Notes: generated by a model from the letters alone, not told the origin. A stretch of DNA of 64,000 nucleotides from Hyposmocoma kahamanoa (GCF_003589595.1 NW_020654289.1:1395112-1459111); one strand, 5' to 3'; shown: positions 32,776 through 44,312, numbered from the stretch's first letter. Made by a program: numbers and translations.

Positions 32776-32965
32776 TTCTTAGGTTTTCGCGATTGTTACA
32801 CATAGGAAATGAAACTATTTTTAAACGGGATTTAAATCGCGTATATTTGTTTTTTCAAACAAACCGACGTTTCGGGCCCTTTACAGGTCCCATGGTCACG
32901 GTTGACTGAAAACAAATATACGCGATTTAAATCCGGAAAAATAGTTTCATTTCCTATATATAAAA
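32776..32965. mobile_element. R4 foldback element
   Basis: GTTCTTAGGTTTTCGCGATT, GTTACACATAGGAAATGAAA, TAAATCGCGTATATTTG, TTTTTTCAAACAAACCGACG and GGTCCCATGGTCACGGTTGA. The loop is then cut short and the right arm follows with ACAAATATACGCGATTTAAA and AATAGTTTCATTTCCTAT. Confidence 0.8.
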
Positions 32966-33055
32966 TTTTATTTTTATGTTTTTTCAATGCCCTTACAGGG
33001 CTAATGTTGAGCCACAAGTTCGTAAAAAGTTATGTGCTACAACATACATACGTCA

Positions 33056-33302
33056 ACAGACTCAGAGCAACTCAGAGCTTCAAATTGCAAAAATTAGGAG
33101 GACACTGCCACTGCGCCTGTCACCCTGAGACATAAGTTCACTAGTCTCATGTGCTTCTAATTTCACCAGCACTCTTACCCTTCAGAACCAAAACACACAC
33201 ACACAGTAATGCTGACATTACTGCTTGGCGGCAGAAATAGGTAAGGTAGCAGTACTTCCCTGGACGAATTCTTTCACAAGGAGCTCTATTGCAACTAAAC
33301 AA
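33056..33302 (-). repeat. R1 repeat with a CA microsatellite insertion
   Basis: AACTCAGAGCTTCAAATTGC, GACACTGCCACTGCGCCTGT, CACCAGCACTCTTACCCTTC, then AAAACACACACACACACAGT inside the region before the hairpin, ATG-CTGA-CATTACTGC, TTGGCGGCAGAAATAGGTAA and TTCACAAGGAGCTCTATTGC. Confidence 0.8.
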
Positions 33303-33372
33303 GTGATAGCACTCCCTACAGCTTTATATTGATTCTTCTCAAGGGAATCTGCTTTACGAATGACTAGGATAG

Positions 33373-33512
33373 TGTTCGTTGAGTTTTCCAGATTTCAAGA
33401 TTGCTACACAGTAGAAATAAAACTTTTCTCCGTACCCAAGTGGTGCAAATTTGTTTTTGTCAAACAAAACCAACGTTTTGTCCTCTTCACAAGTCCCATA
33501 GGAAAAACTAGT
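33373..33512 (+). mobile_element. R4 foldback, one degenerate arm
   Basis: GAGTTTTCCAGATTTCAAGA, CACAGTAGAAATAAAACTTT, TTTTTGTCAAACAAAACCAA and CTTCACAAGTCCCATAGG follow the R4 order with many changes. Confidence 0.5.
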
Positions 33513-33735
33513 TTTAGTGTGGCGTTTACCTATGTGACTATTATACGAGTACCACATACAAAAACCTAAATCGATCGATCGATCTTTTATATAGGTTTTA
33601 TTTAAATTTAAGTTTAAGGGACCGTATAGACACTGAAAAAGAATAGACTCTTGTTTAGTGTAACTTTATGGAGTCAGTCACACTTCCCGATTGTATTAAT
33701 CGTAACATGATTAAATTCGTAACTTAAAATTAGGA

Positions 33736-34078
33736 ATTTGTGAACCGATTTTCATGATTCTTTTTTGTTGGAAAGGGGGTACTTCCATAGTGGTCCCATT
33801 TCATTTTGAAGAAAGTCATCCACCTAGAAGGGTGGCTGTTCACGCATGAAGATTCATTTTTATAAATAGCGCCTAACTTTAATTTAGGAGCAATTATTTT
33901 AATGGTTTATTTTGCTGTTTCTCTAACTCAAGGCGTTTCTCTCTCCATATACTTTGTGTAGTGAGAACCGATTTTTATTATCTCCAGTGTCAAGTCCTGT
34001 ATATATCCTGGATATTTCAATAAAACTTGGCAAATAGACGTAATTCCACGTACTTTTGAGGTCGGTTTTTTTTTATTA
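33736..34078 (+). repeat. R3 repeat, 5'-truncated
   Basis: GTGAACCGATTTTCATGATT, GTTGGAAAGGGGGTACTTCC, TGAAGAAAGTCATCCACC, GAAGATTCATTTTTATAAAT, AGCGCCTAACTTTAATTTAG, GACGTAATTCCACGTACTTT and TGAGGTCGGTTTTTTTTTAT. The first 100 bp are absent. Confidence 0.85.
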
Positions 34079-34094
34079 GATAATAAGTTAAAAT

Positions 34095-34420
34095 ATAGGT
34101 AGGTAAGGTATAATAAAAGTTTAAATACTAGAAACTAGTAAATGTGCCCAAGACGCTGGCAGTGTTCCCCCTTTGTATGGCTACGCGTTGGTCAAGGTAG
34201 CCGGCTCTTGAGTTTCCCAGACAGTCATTTTTTGTCTAAATCTTTGTGCAAATGAAGGGCACCGGGACCCCACGGGCTAAGGGTTTTCACTACAAGCGCC
34301 CTAAATAGTTAGTCGGGGCCGAGGTCCTGGTACTATTTCTTATTCTTTCCGCCAGCTGAGCTGCGGAGCCAGCCCTATTGCTGGTGTGCTAGAGCTGGGA
34401 TGAGGTAAGTAAGGCGGCAC
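34095..34420 (+). repeat. R5 repeat copy
   Basis: AGGTAAGGTATAATAAAAGT, GTGCCCAAGACGCTGGCAGT, GTTCCCCCTTTGTATGGCTA, TGCAAATGAAGGGCACCGGG, CCCCACGGGCTAAGG, GGGCCGAGGTCCTGGTACTA and GAGCTGCGGAGCCAGCCC. An R1 copy in the same orientation follows after about 40 bp. Confidence 0.75.
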
Positions 34421-34456
34421 ATTACTTAAAATTGTACCTGCAATCATTGCACAATA

Positions 34457-34676
34457 ATTGTACATAAAGCAGTAATGTGAGCATTACTGCGTTCCGGTTT
34501 TTAAGGATTAGGGTGCTGGTGAAACTACAGGCATATGGAACTTTCAACTTTATATCCCAGCGTGACGGTGTCAGTGTCAGTGTCTCTCAAATCTGCATTT
34601 GCTATGGGAAGGCGTGTCGCTTATCACCAGGCGCACGACTTGGTCGTCCCGTCACTTGTTTCTTAAAAAGAAACAT
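34457..34676 (+). repeat. R1 repeat starting at the hairpin, downstream of R5
   Basis: AAGCAGTAATG-TGAG-CATTACTG, CGTTCCGGTTTTTAAGGATT, GGGTGCTGGTGAAACTACAG, GGAAGGCGTGTCGCTTATCA, GCGCACGACTTGGTCGTCCC and GTCACTTGTTTCTTAAAAAG. It is the second case of R5 then R1. Confidence 0.8.
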
Positions 34677-34967
34677 CTAAACATACCAAGCATAATAACT
34701 CCTGTTAATATTCATGTGTTACTCAAACCATTATCTCTAAAAGGGTCTCCACGACAACGGTCTTTACGATAGAAATTGCTATAAAATTCGAGATTTACAT
34801 GTAAAAACAATCTTTTAAGTAATTAATTTAATACCGTTGTTTTTTAAAACGAAATGCTCTTGTACAAGAGTATGTTAATTGAGTAATTAGAAGTTAGTTA
34901 ATGGATAATCTAATATAATTTTTTTTACTTGTTCAGAGTCACGAGCATGTCAATTAGTAATGAGATA

Positions 34968-35015
34968 ATTATGGTAACTCCATACAAACGTAGCAGCGCG
35001 GCTTGTATATGTGCA
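34968..35015 (+). repeat. R7 repeat start, interrupted by a LINE
   Basis: ATGGTAACTCCATACAAACG, then GCAGCGCGGCTTGTATATGT and GCACGCCG, matching the first 45 bp of 6587-6690. The LINE follows, and after its poly-A the sequence ACGCCCGCCGCGAG could resume the R7 GC-rich part. Confidence 0.5.
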
Positions 35016-35632
35016 CGCCGATTTTTTACTCCAGAGCTGCGATACCTGTTGTATAAAGCTCAGGTCCGAAGCAGCATGTAGTACTGTTCGCACCTTTGGG
35101 ACGGCTCTGCCAAGTACTTGCTCGATGCCCTAGATGGACTGCAGCGCTACGCCTTCCGTGTTGTCAACAATCCTCATGTAACTGAGCATGCGGAGTCGTT
35201 ACAGCTTCGCAGAGATATAGCGTCTCTTAGCGTATTCTATCGCCTGTACTACGGTGAGTGCTCTGAAGAGTTATGCAACCTTATCCCTTCCTCTCCTTTC
35301 CATCAGCGGACCACCCGTGCCGGACTGCGTTGCCACAGTTGGACGGTCAGTTCAATACCGTCCCGCTCTAAAAAGTTTGGCAATTCGTTCTTATGCCGAA
35401 CCATCAAATTGTGGAACCAACTCCCGGCGCATGTATTCCCTCCCCTCTATAACATCGGGTCCTTCAAACGTAGTGTGAAGAAGCATTTGGCCAGACCGGC
35501 AAAATGATAGTGACGGAGTGAAGATATTTGTGTTTTCCATCCGTTACTCTCATCTCTGGACTGTATTCGCACTTTCCATCAGGCGCGGTGCAGTCATTTT
35601 GCCGAGTCACAATAAAAAAAAAAAAAAAAAAA
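35016..35632 (+). pseudogene. Jockey/CR1-like LINE reverse transcriptase C-terminus with poly-A
   Basis: The frame reads FFTPELRYLLYKAQVRSSM, one stop at 35080, YCSHLWDGSAKYLLDALDGL and QRYAFRVV. It continues through NLIPSSPFHQRTTRAGLRCH and FGNSFLCRTIKLWNQLPAHV to FPPLYNIGSFKRSVKKHLAR, ending at 35507. The blocks YCSHLWxGSAxxxLxxLDxxQRRA, LSVFYRLYxGECSEEL and WNxLPxxVFPxxYxxxxFKxxV are characteristic of insect non-LTR RT after the palm domain. There is a single stop and otherwise a clean 150-codon frame. A 100-bp UTR follows, then an A run at 35614-35632. The 5' end is truncated. This is the best preserved LINE in the window. Confidence 0.88.
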
Positions 35633-36105
35633 TACGCCCGCCGCGAGTTTCGTTATGCACTCGCGTTGCGTAGCGAGTGTTGTCGCATGCGATATTAATT
35701 ATAGAATCGAAGCAGGCGTTCGGTGTTTAAGAAAATGACATCAAAATACTTAATAGACGTGTGTATTGTTGTGTTTGTGGTAGTTTGAAGAAGAAGGCCT
35801 CAAATTCAGAATTGTTCAACATTTCATTTCATAATCATACTCCACAATCAAGATACCAATCCGCGATTCTGGTATAAAAATAACAACAGAGTACGAGAAT
35901 ACTGTGATGAACACCTTAATTTTTAAAAATTGCAACCTGTAAGTACAACTAGAATAATAATGTAACAACCCTTCGTTCTCAGCGAAGGGGACATTATCCA
36001 GAACATTTATACAAGTACCAATTTAGTAAAGTTCGAGATTCCCAAATTTGCCTTACTGGTAATTTCATCTAGTACCCACGGTGCAAACTGATTTTTAGTA
36101 GCAGT

Positions 36106-36280
36106 AAACCTACTAAAAGGGCAAGGGTGCTAGTGAAATTACAAGCAACAATTGTCAAATTATATCTTAGGGTGACTATTAAAGGCTCTAAGTGGCACTG
36201 CATCTGTTATGGACAGACGTGTCATTTACGACCAGGCGCACGTTTTATTCGTCCCGTCACTTGGTATTATAAAAGAAAAA
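36106..36280 (+). repeat. R1 repeat, internally deleted
   Basis: AAAAGGGCAAGGGTGCTAGT, GAAATTACAAGCAAC, GGCTCTAAGTGGCACTGCAT, CTGTTATGGACAGACGTGTC, GTCCCGTCACTTGGTATTAT and AAAAGAAAAAT end. The middle part is deleted between GGGTGACTA and AAAGGCTC. Confidence 0.7.
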
Positions 36281-36602
36281 TAATACAAAAACCGTTGCGT
36301 CATCGAGGTCGCCGTGAATTACGCCTGAGACTTAAGTTTTAAATTAAACCCTATGCCGCTTGTGATAAAAACGTTGCAAAGTTCAAATTGTCAAGCTAAT
36401 GAGCTCTTTACTTACTCTCTCTGTATCTTAGCTCATTTAGACAGGCGTTCATTTATTAAGGCGTAAAGGGACTAATAATCTAACCTGTGGTGTAGAATTT
36501 CTAGCTCTTTGATGTGGAAATGTAAGCGTAGTAATTTGTCAGTCAGAATTCAGCAAACAAAATGCGACACTCTGACATTATGTTACACGACACATTTCGA
36601 GC

Positions 36603-36745
36603 TATTTTTAACCGGCTTCAAAAAAGGAGGAGATCGTCTGGCACGGTATGCTAGAAGACGTCGTTTCAAATCCGGCCGGATCGAAGGAATTTTTTCTGAG
36701 TGTTCTATCTTTGTATTAATAATAAGAATATTCAATCAATTTTAA
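36603..36745 (+). mobile_element. SINE-C copy joined to an R3 start
   Basis: TTTTTAACCGGCTTCAAAAA then AGGAGGAG is the R3 left end. It runs directly into GATCGTCTGGCACGGTATGC, CAAATCCGGCCGGATCGAAG, GAATTTTTTCTGAGTGTTCT and ATCTTTGTATTAATAATAAG, the SINE-C body and tail. Either the SINE inserted into an R3 copy of which the rest was lost, or the two recombined. Confidence 0.6.
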
Positions 36746-36815
36746 TACTTTTAACTTTACTAGTAGCTAATTTTATGCCAATAAAGAAAACAATGAGGTG
36801 AGACAAGACAATACG

Positions 36816-37020
36816 TCCTCCGTGGCCGAACGGTTACCAAACTGGTCTGCCACGCAGAGGTCCTGGGTTCGATTTCCGAGATATTTCTATGATCTATATT
36901 TCTTCCTCTCGTGGATTTGGGTGTAATATGTGGTTTCTATGTGTGTGTTCCATGGCACCCGCGACATGGGGTGGTGGTTTCCCTGGTGGCTAAGAGTGTG
37001 TGCGTTATTATTATTATTAA
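36816..37020 (+). mobile_element. SINE-A, full length
   Basis: GTCCTCCGTGGCCGAACGGT (A-box region), TGGTCTGCCACGCAGAGGTC, CTGGGTTCGATTTCCGAG (B box), CTCTCGTGGATTTGGGTGTA, GTGTTCCATGGCACCCGCGA, GAGTGTGTGCGTTATTATTA. The GGGCCGGGAGAAATA block after the B box is altered. Confidence 0.85.
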
Positions 37021-37193
37021 ACAAAAGGGATTGGGCAGACGGGACGTACGTAGATACACAATTTATGGATTAACGCGTTACTTCACTTTGCTACTTCGCG
37101 AATACAGTTATTCCGTATTTTTTGTCACCCACGGCTATATAAAGTGACTTTTTAATTGTTACGTACACAGGTTGTTGACAGTCCTTATTTTTC

Positions 37194-37660
37194 GAGTTCT
37201 TAGGTTTTCGCGATTGTTACACATAGGAAATGAAACTATTTTTCCGGATTTAAATCGCGTATATTTATTTTTTTCAAACAAACCGACGTATCGGGCCCTT
37301 TACAGGTCCCATGGTGGTTGACTGAGGTGGTACAGTCTTCAACCAGTTATGTCTAATATTGATGCAAACTTCTTCTTACCCTCAGGCCCCGAAGTCGTCT
37401 CGACGACAGGGAGTAAATAAAATAAGTTTACTTGCATCTGAGTCCTTTAAGTTGTTGTGTAGGGCCAGTAGTGGCTTGCCTCGTAGGACTTGCCTCTTTT
37501 TTTAAGAGGTTGAATGGGTCTCGGCACAGTTGTTACAGCTGTTATATCGGATCTATATCGCGTCGGGTTCTTTGCAGATCCCATGTACACGACCGATTGG
37601 ATATGTTTGCGTTTTAGATCCGAAAAAATAGTTTCATTTTCTATATGTATCATTTGCGAA
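37194..37660. mobile_element. R4 foldback element with expanded middle
   Basis: The left arm (37194-37295) is near consensus: GTTCTTAGGTTTTCGCGATT, GGAAATGAAACTATTTTTCC, TTTTTTTCAAACAAACCGAC. The right portion (37560-37652) reads CGGGTTCTTTGCAGATCCCA, TATGTTTGCGTTTTAGATCC and GAAAAAATAGTTTCATTTTC. The centre between 37350 and 37555 differs from the other copies. Confidence 0.65.
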
Positions 37661-38760
37661 TAGCTAAAAACTCGATGTGTGCACTTTCGTTCGGTATCCA
37701 GAACTTGGCCAGAGAATAAAAAGTAACGAGAACGGACACTCCGCCCCTCCCTAGCTTTAGATACCGCACCACACCCCGTACATTGACGGTCAATTGACTG
37801 ATCGACAACAAGGCTGTCGGCGAGCCGTTTTCGCGCTAAGACAGCTTTGATATTTAAATATAGCTTTCATTTAATCATTACGAACCTTGTACGTTAATAT
37901 ATAACATCATTGTTCGTTACCTACGTTACGTTTCGATAAAAAGAGGAGTTTGTTTCGTTTTCCGAAAGATGAAACGAAGACGACAAAAACTTATGTCTGA
38001 GACTCATTCAGCTATTGTTTTCTTCATTTATTTAGTGCAGAGTAATATATAATACAGATTTATTATATCAATATAATGAGACGCCATAACTTCCTGAGCT
38101 AGTAGACAAAGGTTCTCGAATGTTCAATTTGTGTTGCCGATAAATATTACGTAGTGAATATATCTAATTATTAACTAGTTAATGATAAACTTGGACACGC
38201 AATTTCAATACCTTGGTTACTTTATTTAAAAGTACCTGTCCAAAATACAACATTTTAAGTGCTTTTAATATATTTTACAAATAAATCTTCAATATTATTC
38301 TAGTTAGTGAATTAATGAAAAATATAATAATATGTCGATATAAATACCTAATGAACATATTGTGTAATTATTGCGATTCTATTAATAGAATTAAAGATAA
38401 TAGATTAGCTTAAGAATTTTTTGCTACGTTGCCGCTCTGACTATGTAAGTGATGGGTAACCCTGCCACTTCACGCACACATTTGCGCGTGTGCAGATAGC
38501 GCCTTGCTGTATGTAGTAGTAGTAGGTAAATAACTTTCGACAGTTGTACGGAGTGTCCGGGGTGTGACTTGGCCCTGTTGTCACATTCACGTTATTAGTG
38601 AAGCTTGCGACGTTACGAAATAAGATTCTGTAAAAATGTTTAAATTAAATTAATTTGACCATCGTCATTGTCATAACCTATTATTAGACAACATCACATC
38701 CATTGTACCAATCCCAAAGTAACTAAAGCACTTGCAACTAACTTGCAAATCGGAAACATC
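37661..38760. other. No recognised feature
   Basis: Around 1.1 kb of AT-rich DNA without shared repeats. A cytosine-rich stretch (ACTCCGCCCCTCCCTAGC) lies at about 37740. No protein-like frame. Confidence 0.45.
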
Positions 38761-38761
38761 G

Positions 38762-38815
38762 ATGGCACCACAAACACCCAGACCAGAGGCAATATAGAAA
38801 AACTGTTCTATACTT
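38762..38815 (-). mobile_element. SINE-B tail fragment
   Basis: CACCACAAACACCCAGACCA and GCAATATAGAAAAACTGTTC are the reverse complement of the body after the SINE-B head at 49917-50060. Confidence 0.55.
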
Positions 38816-39342
38816 CGTTTCAATCCATTTTAAACATAAAGTAAACAAACAAGTCACTGACCTCACCATAGACGGTTTAGTGATGGCCAACTAAATACGA
38901 TTAATTAGTTGAATGAATCGATTTGTATAATAGAGTCATACTAGCGGTTCTCCTTACATGAATAGTAAAAATACATAACCTATAAAAGCATGTATTTAAA
39001 ATTTCCGAAATCTTAATTTTAAATCCTCCTTCAAATATTTACACTTATATACTCACTCGTTCGATTGCGGTTGAAATTTTCGATTTACCAATCGATTACA
39101 AGAACTTTAATTGAATGAACGGTATGTTTTTTTCGTACAGCACTATGCAATCATAGACAAGTCATAGAAGTATACATGAAAAATAACCTTACTTTTGAAC
39201 TACCATTTTTCAAATACGATTTTACGACGCTATTCAAATGAGTATATTAGAAAAAAGTGATTATTCGATTTATTGCGTGATTGCTTTAGAAATTTAACCA
39301 AACAGGTTTGTTTACTTTTTGTTGAAAATGGATTGGGACAGA

Positions 39343-39440
39343 CTATACATTGTCCCGACCGGGGTCGAACCCAGGACCTCAGAGGTGGCGACACCATGAA
39401 AATCTGTATGCAAGCCACTCCAACATGGAGGTCGTCATCA
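39343..39440 (-). mobile_element. SINE-B tRNA-like head
   Basis: The minus strand reads GACGACCTCCATGTTGGAGT, GGCTTGCATACAGATTTTCA, TGGTGTCGCCACC, TCTGAGGTCCTGGGTTCGAC, CCCGGTCGGGACAATG. The B box (GGGTTCGACCCC) is intact. It matches the head at 49917. The long V-like region suggests derivation from a class II tRNA, but the acceptor stem does not pair. Confidence 0.65.
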
Positions 39441-39444
39441 TATT

Positions 39445-41905
39445 ATACGTCCCACTTCTAGACACGGCTTCTCTTAGGAAAGGACTTAGACTTTTAGTTT
39501 GCTATGCTGGCTCATTGTCGTTTCGGGACTTTACTCGAATCTTCTCCAACAAACAGGTTTTACCACGATATTTTTCTTCACCGCTCGACGACTAAGTCCA
39601 CCACCGCTTTATTTAGTAAAATGTTTACTTTGTTAATGCTCTTTTTTGCTTTATTATCGTAACAGAAACGCACGTTAATCGTATATGACTCTGTAGCAAT
39701 GCATGCCGCTGCTGGAATTCGAATCACCGACTCTCAATTGAGGAGCTACGTTTCACTCGCCACCACCGCTCTTATCAGTAGTAAATAAACAATAATTTCT
39801 AATAAATAATTCCTAGTCATATTATTAATGAGAAAGTTTGCACGAATGAATCTTTGGATACTTGTTTCTCAATCACGCCGAATCGGCTCAAGGGATTGGG
39901 ATGAAGTTTGATGGATATTCTTAGAACGGATTACCACATAAAGTACTTCTTAACTATGGTCACGAAAGAACTTAAGGCAGAACTTCTAAATTAATGATTT
40001 TTCTTGACAGATTTCTTTTGTCTCTTAAGAAAAAATCAAGATATTGGTTTACAATAAAATCATACAGTTAATGGATTTCAATTTCCATAATAATGAGTGT
40101 GTGTGCCGGCGGGCACGACGGTTGAAACTTTGCAATTTTGCTTATGGCGCAAACATTTCCCCGACCTGGGTCTAATTACATGGCACAATGCGTTTTAAAA
40201 GCCCATTAAGAGAGCCTGTATCCGGCCCTGGTTGTTGATTTTTAATTGCCCGTTGTTTACTTCTACGTCAAGTTTTAACGTACTCTGTAGTTCAGCGGCT
40301 AGCTCTGTGGACGAGTGATGACGATATCCTGGGTTTATTAATAGGATTTGTTTATGACCGTAGTTCTGACTGCTTTGTTCTGAGTACTTCCCCCGGAGTT
40401 GTTTACATGATTTTGGTACTTAAAGCACAAGAAATTCCTTGGTTGGAAACCAAGTAATGCGATTGTGTGCCACTATCTTAGTGTAGTATAGTTTACCATA
40501 ATTATTTTAGTATAGTTTACACTTAGCGTAGTTTTTTCATTAGACAAACGAAGGTAAACCTTCAGGCAATAAATTAATATTTCCTTAAAGTATTAAAGGT
40601 AAGCATGACTTTTTTAAATATTAGTTTTACGACATTGTTGGAATAAATCCATCAAACCAAATCTTCAACAATGTTGTTTTCATATCTTTTAAAAACTGTT
40701 GTTGAATTGGTTGTTTGTTCGTATATTTTGGAAGTGGAATACTCAATATTTACTTTATATTGAATTTATTTAACACAGTGCACTATCGCGCCTTTAGGGT
40801 CGGAACCATAGATTTAGTAATGGTCGGAACAAAGAAGAGACGAGGGCCTGAGTTGCCATATTAACTTAAAAAAATTATACGAATGCTGCCAACAACTATG
40901 TCGAATATATTCAAAGAATAAAGCATGACATTACAAATGATATGACTTCCGATTTTTTAAAAAGATCCCTTGTAGTGTTTAAAACGTCGGCTTCTTTAAG
41001 TTTTTTATAGATAGATTGCGTAAAGATAAAAAAAAATACGTTTAAAGTTTAAACTGATACGTGTATAAAACTATGTACTAATTGCATAATGGTAGTAAAT
41101 ATATTTGACAATTTAGTTTTATTGTTTTTATTAAATCATTTGGCTAACTAATGGCCTAATAAAATCATCCAGAAGCAAGAAACAAAAAGATATTTGACGA
41201 GTTCAATAACTGAGAGATGCATCAGGGTTTACCACGGTAACGAACGGTTATTGGGATTAGTTTAGCAAATTAAGTATTGTAACACCACGTTCATGAAATA
41301 TTAGTAACCTCGCCTTGCCGTTAGATGGCATTGGGATCAAAATGGAAACCGCTAGCAAAGTGTTGACTAAATTATCATATAAGCTGTTAGAGGAAATCGC
41401 TTTGTAACGATAATAGGGTTTATGAGTGGCACTTAAGTACTTTCACCGGGTGGGATACTTGGATGAAAGCTCATAGAACCGTCGTTCCTTGTCATCGATG
41501 TGAGCTGACAAAGACGATGAGTGCGATTACGTCACTAAACGTCGTTGAACATTGGGATACTCCAAAGCGTCTTTCTTCACCCTCCCTCGCCTCGTATACC
41601 TATTATAGTATCCAATATACATTTATGTTTACAGGAGGCCAAATACGTTTAATGTGCGTTACGTCCACAATTATAAAAGAGCATTAAAAATCAAATTATT
41701 TGCAAAATTATGCGGTGGTCGTCTTCTTCATGTGGTAGCCTAGTGGAAGAAAGGTAGCTTCTTAATTTGAAAGTTACTATACGTTCGTGAAGTAGCTAGT
41801 AGCGAATCAAAACATCGTATTGAAAAGTGCATGTCGAAGAAGGTTCACAACCCCTGCAAAATGTGTGAAATATAGATACAACTCTCATTAGGCGAGAGTA
41901 TCAGA
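39445..41905. other. No recognised feature
   Basis: About 2.5 kb that I cannot assign. No repeat shared with the window and no frame over 81 codons. Small local items: a direct repeat TAGTATAGTTTAC at 40486 and 40511, and a 10-bp inverted pair ACATTGTTG/CAACAATGT around 40632-40672. Confidence 0.4.
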
Positions 41906-41910
41906 CTATT

Positions 41911-41982
41911 GGCTAAACCCTTTCCTTAGAGGAGACCTGTGCTTAACAGTGGGACGTTTAATGGATTGATGGTGATAATGCT
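41911..41982 (+). mobile_element. RTE-like LINE 3' terminus
   Basis: TTTCCTTAGAGGAGACCTGT, GCTTAACAGTGGGACGTTTA and ATGGATTGATGGTGATAATG. The GAGGCCTGTGCCCAGCAGTGGGAC-type end followed by TGATG-like repeats is a very common lepidopteran LINE 3' terminus, generally attributed to RTE-type elements. That attribution is from memory. Only the last 70 bp remain. Confidence 0.55.
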
Positions 41983-41984
41983 AA

Positions 41985-43400
41985 GCTTTCTAACACGACG
42001 AACGGTAGCAGAATAGACTTTCTACCAACATTTTGGTGATGACACGAAAGACAGTAACTGCATTTTTAGCGACGAGTTTCCATTAACATTTAATTACTAT
42101 GATCTTTATTTTATTATTAAACAACAAGCGAGACTTTGTGTCTTTGTGATTTCGGCATCTAAAATATTTCTTATCTTGTTCACTCTTTATTAACGTTAAA
42201 AGTACCTAGATCTGCTTATCATTCATGTAAGTATAATAAACGAGGTAAACCTCTCATTAGACACACTCTAAGCCTGTATATAAGCTATTGTAAAATATGT
42301 TATGTAACAACGTTGGTTTTCTTCATAAAGAAAATAAAAACTAAATAAAAGCGCTGTTGTCTAATCGAGCAATATTCCAAGCCATTAAACATTGCCGTCT
42401 AAATCGGTCCCTAGCGGTTAGAAGCGCCTTTTTCCAGAAATTAACAAAGTTCCGCTATTTTTTTGTTTTTCGGATATTCATAAAAGTTCGGGTAAGTGAA
42501 GCTCAGGAAAATAACGAGTAAAATACTACACTACTAAAAGTTTATTATCACTATTATGCACCATTACTAGGTTACAATTTTAACGGTTCCGTATTTCCCA
42601 TCCCTAAAATCCACTTCAAAATTAACTTCCACTTGTAACTAATTCACTCGCATCAGGTAAACAAAACGGGAAATTGTTTCTTTTATACGGATTAGGGGCT
42701 ATCAAACGTAAACTGCTCCTGACTTTTCAATTAATATGCTGATGAGGTTTTTCGTATACAACATAAAGCTTCCGTACCTACATACGCGTGTTCGCACACA
42801 GGGGTGAACGCAATCGCCGCTCGGCAGATTGATGCAGGGAATGAAAGCAACAATCTCTTTTTTTTTAATAGATGAACGCTTGTTCACAATTACTGATGTT
42901 AGGTACTACTACAATGTGGCCGTTGACGTTACTCGTTGGTTTAGTACAATGGTTCCCAAAGTGGTTTATATCAAAGGCAGGGGAACTAAGCAAACAAGAA
43001 AAGTGGTCTAATGTGCAAGTCTACGAGACAAACATCTTTGAGAACCTCTGGTTTACTAAATGCCTATTCACACTGTTATAATTATTCTGTTTTGAATTGT
43101 AGTTTCGGAAAACATACCACAAATCGGAACTACGTTCAGTAAAGGACAAGAGTGTATAAATAAACTTTATATTTATTTCTCAATCGCGCGGCAGTAATGT
43201 GATTTCCGATTGGTGGATTAGACCATTGTCCTTTTTCTCTGATCCATATTATCGGAACTAAATTTCTTCTCTTTATCATGGCTCGAATGTGTGGAATACA
43301 CTTTGTGAATACGATCTCCTTTGTCAGGGTACTCTGTTTTGTGTAATTTCCTTGAAACATTGGTCTGTAATAACTCCATAAGAATAAAGAAAATTAAAAG
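41985..43400. other. No recognised feature
   Basis: AT-rich DNA. Open frames of 60-74 codons overlap in several frames with no domain. No shared repeat. Confidence 0.45.
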
Positions 43401-43402
43401 GT

Positions 43403-43884
43403 AATAATCTCAGCACAGAGTACTAAAAAACCGACCTCCAAAGTACGTGGAATTACATATAATTACCAAGTTTTATTGAAATCGGTTACCGAAAAGTGCG
43501 CAAACCCGGATTCATCCCCTAGTTCGCCACTACACGGGACTTGACACAGGAGATAATAAAAATCGGTTCTCACTACTCAAAGTATATTGAGAGAGAAAAA
43601 CGCCTTGAATTGGAAAATAGCAAAATCAACCATTAAAATAATTGCGCCTTATAATAAAATTTAGGCACTATTTAAAAAAATGAATCGTCATGCGTGAACA
43701 GCCTCCCTTAGAGGTGGATGATTTTCTTCAAAATTGAATGGGACCACTATGGAGATTTCCACTTTCCAACAAAAATGAATCATGAAAATCGGTTCACAAA
43801 TACCGGAGTTATCGCGTAACATACATACAAAAAAAAACATGCAGTCGAATTGAGAACCTTTTCCTTTTTTTTGAAGTCGGTTAA
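43403..43884 (-). repeat. R3 repeat, near full length
   Basis: The minus strand runs from TTAACCGACTTCAAAAAAAA through AACCGATTTTCATGATTC, GGAAAGTGGAAATCTCCATA, GATTCATTTTTTTAAATAGT and AATGGTTGATTTTGCTATTT. It then passes ATATACTTTGAGTAGTGAGA and GGCGAACTAGGGGATGAATC to GGTCGGTTTTTTAGTACTCT and GTGCTGAGATTATTA. It carries the extra CCGGGTTTGCGCACTTTTCG block that the other subfamily lacks. Confidence 0.85.
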
Positions 43885-44235
43885 TTCTTATTTGTTTCAA
43901 AAGATAACGATATGTGAACTCTTTTTTTTAAGTCGGTTAAAAATAACAATCACCGCTACTAGCAGTATCGTGTGCACCGTGTGTACCTGTCAAAATATTA
44001 ACAGAGATACCCTGGTCACGGCCGGGTGCCGGCGACACATTCGCTTTTGACAAATCGCCCACTTAATTTTATTATTTATTACCGGTTAGGTTGATGCTGT
44101 ATTGTTGGCTTTTGTTTTTCTCTATAGTCACGTGTGTGTAGATGCTGTATAACTTAAAAATGTCAATTTATAGAATATTGTCCGCTATATTTTGATTTTA
44201 TTCCCGTTGTGAAGTTTCAAACCTGTCTGTGTGTC

Positions 44236-44312
44236 TGTCTGTGACCGACCTCAAAGCGTTTTTTTGTTATTTGAACGCTGCCTGATTTGTACATGATGTT
44301 TGGTGAACATTT
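44236..44312 (+). repeat. R8 repeat fragment
   Basis: GTGACCGACCTCAAAGCGTT, TTTTGTTATTTGAACGCTG and ATGATGTTTGGTGAACATTT follow the order seen at 59285-59395 and, inverted, at 45860-46000. Confidence 0.45.
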
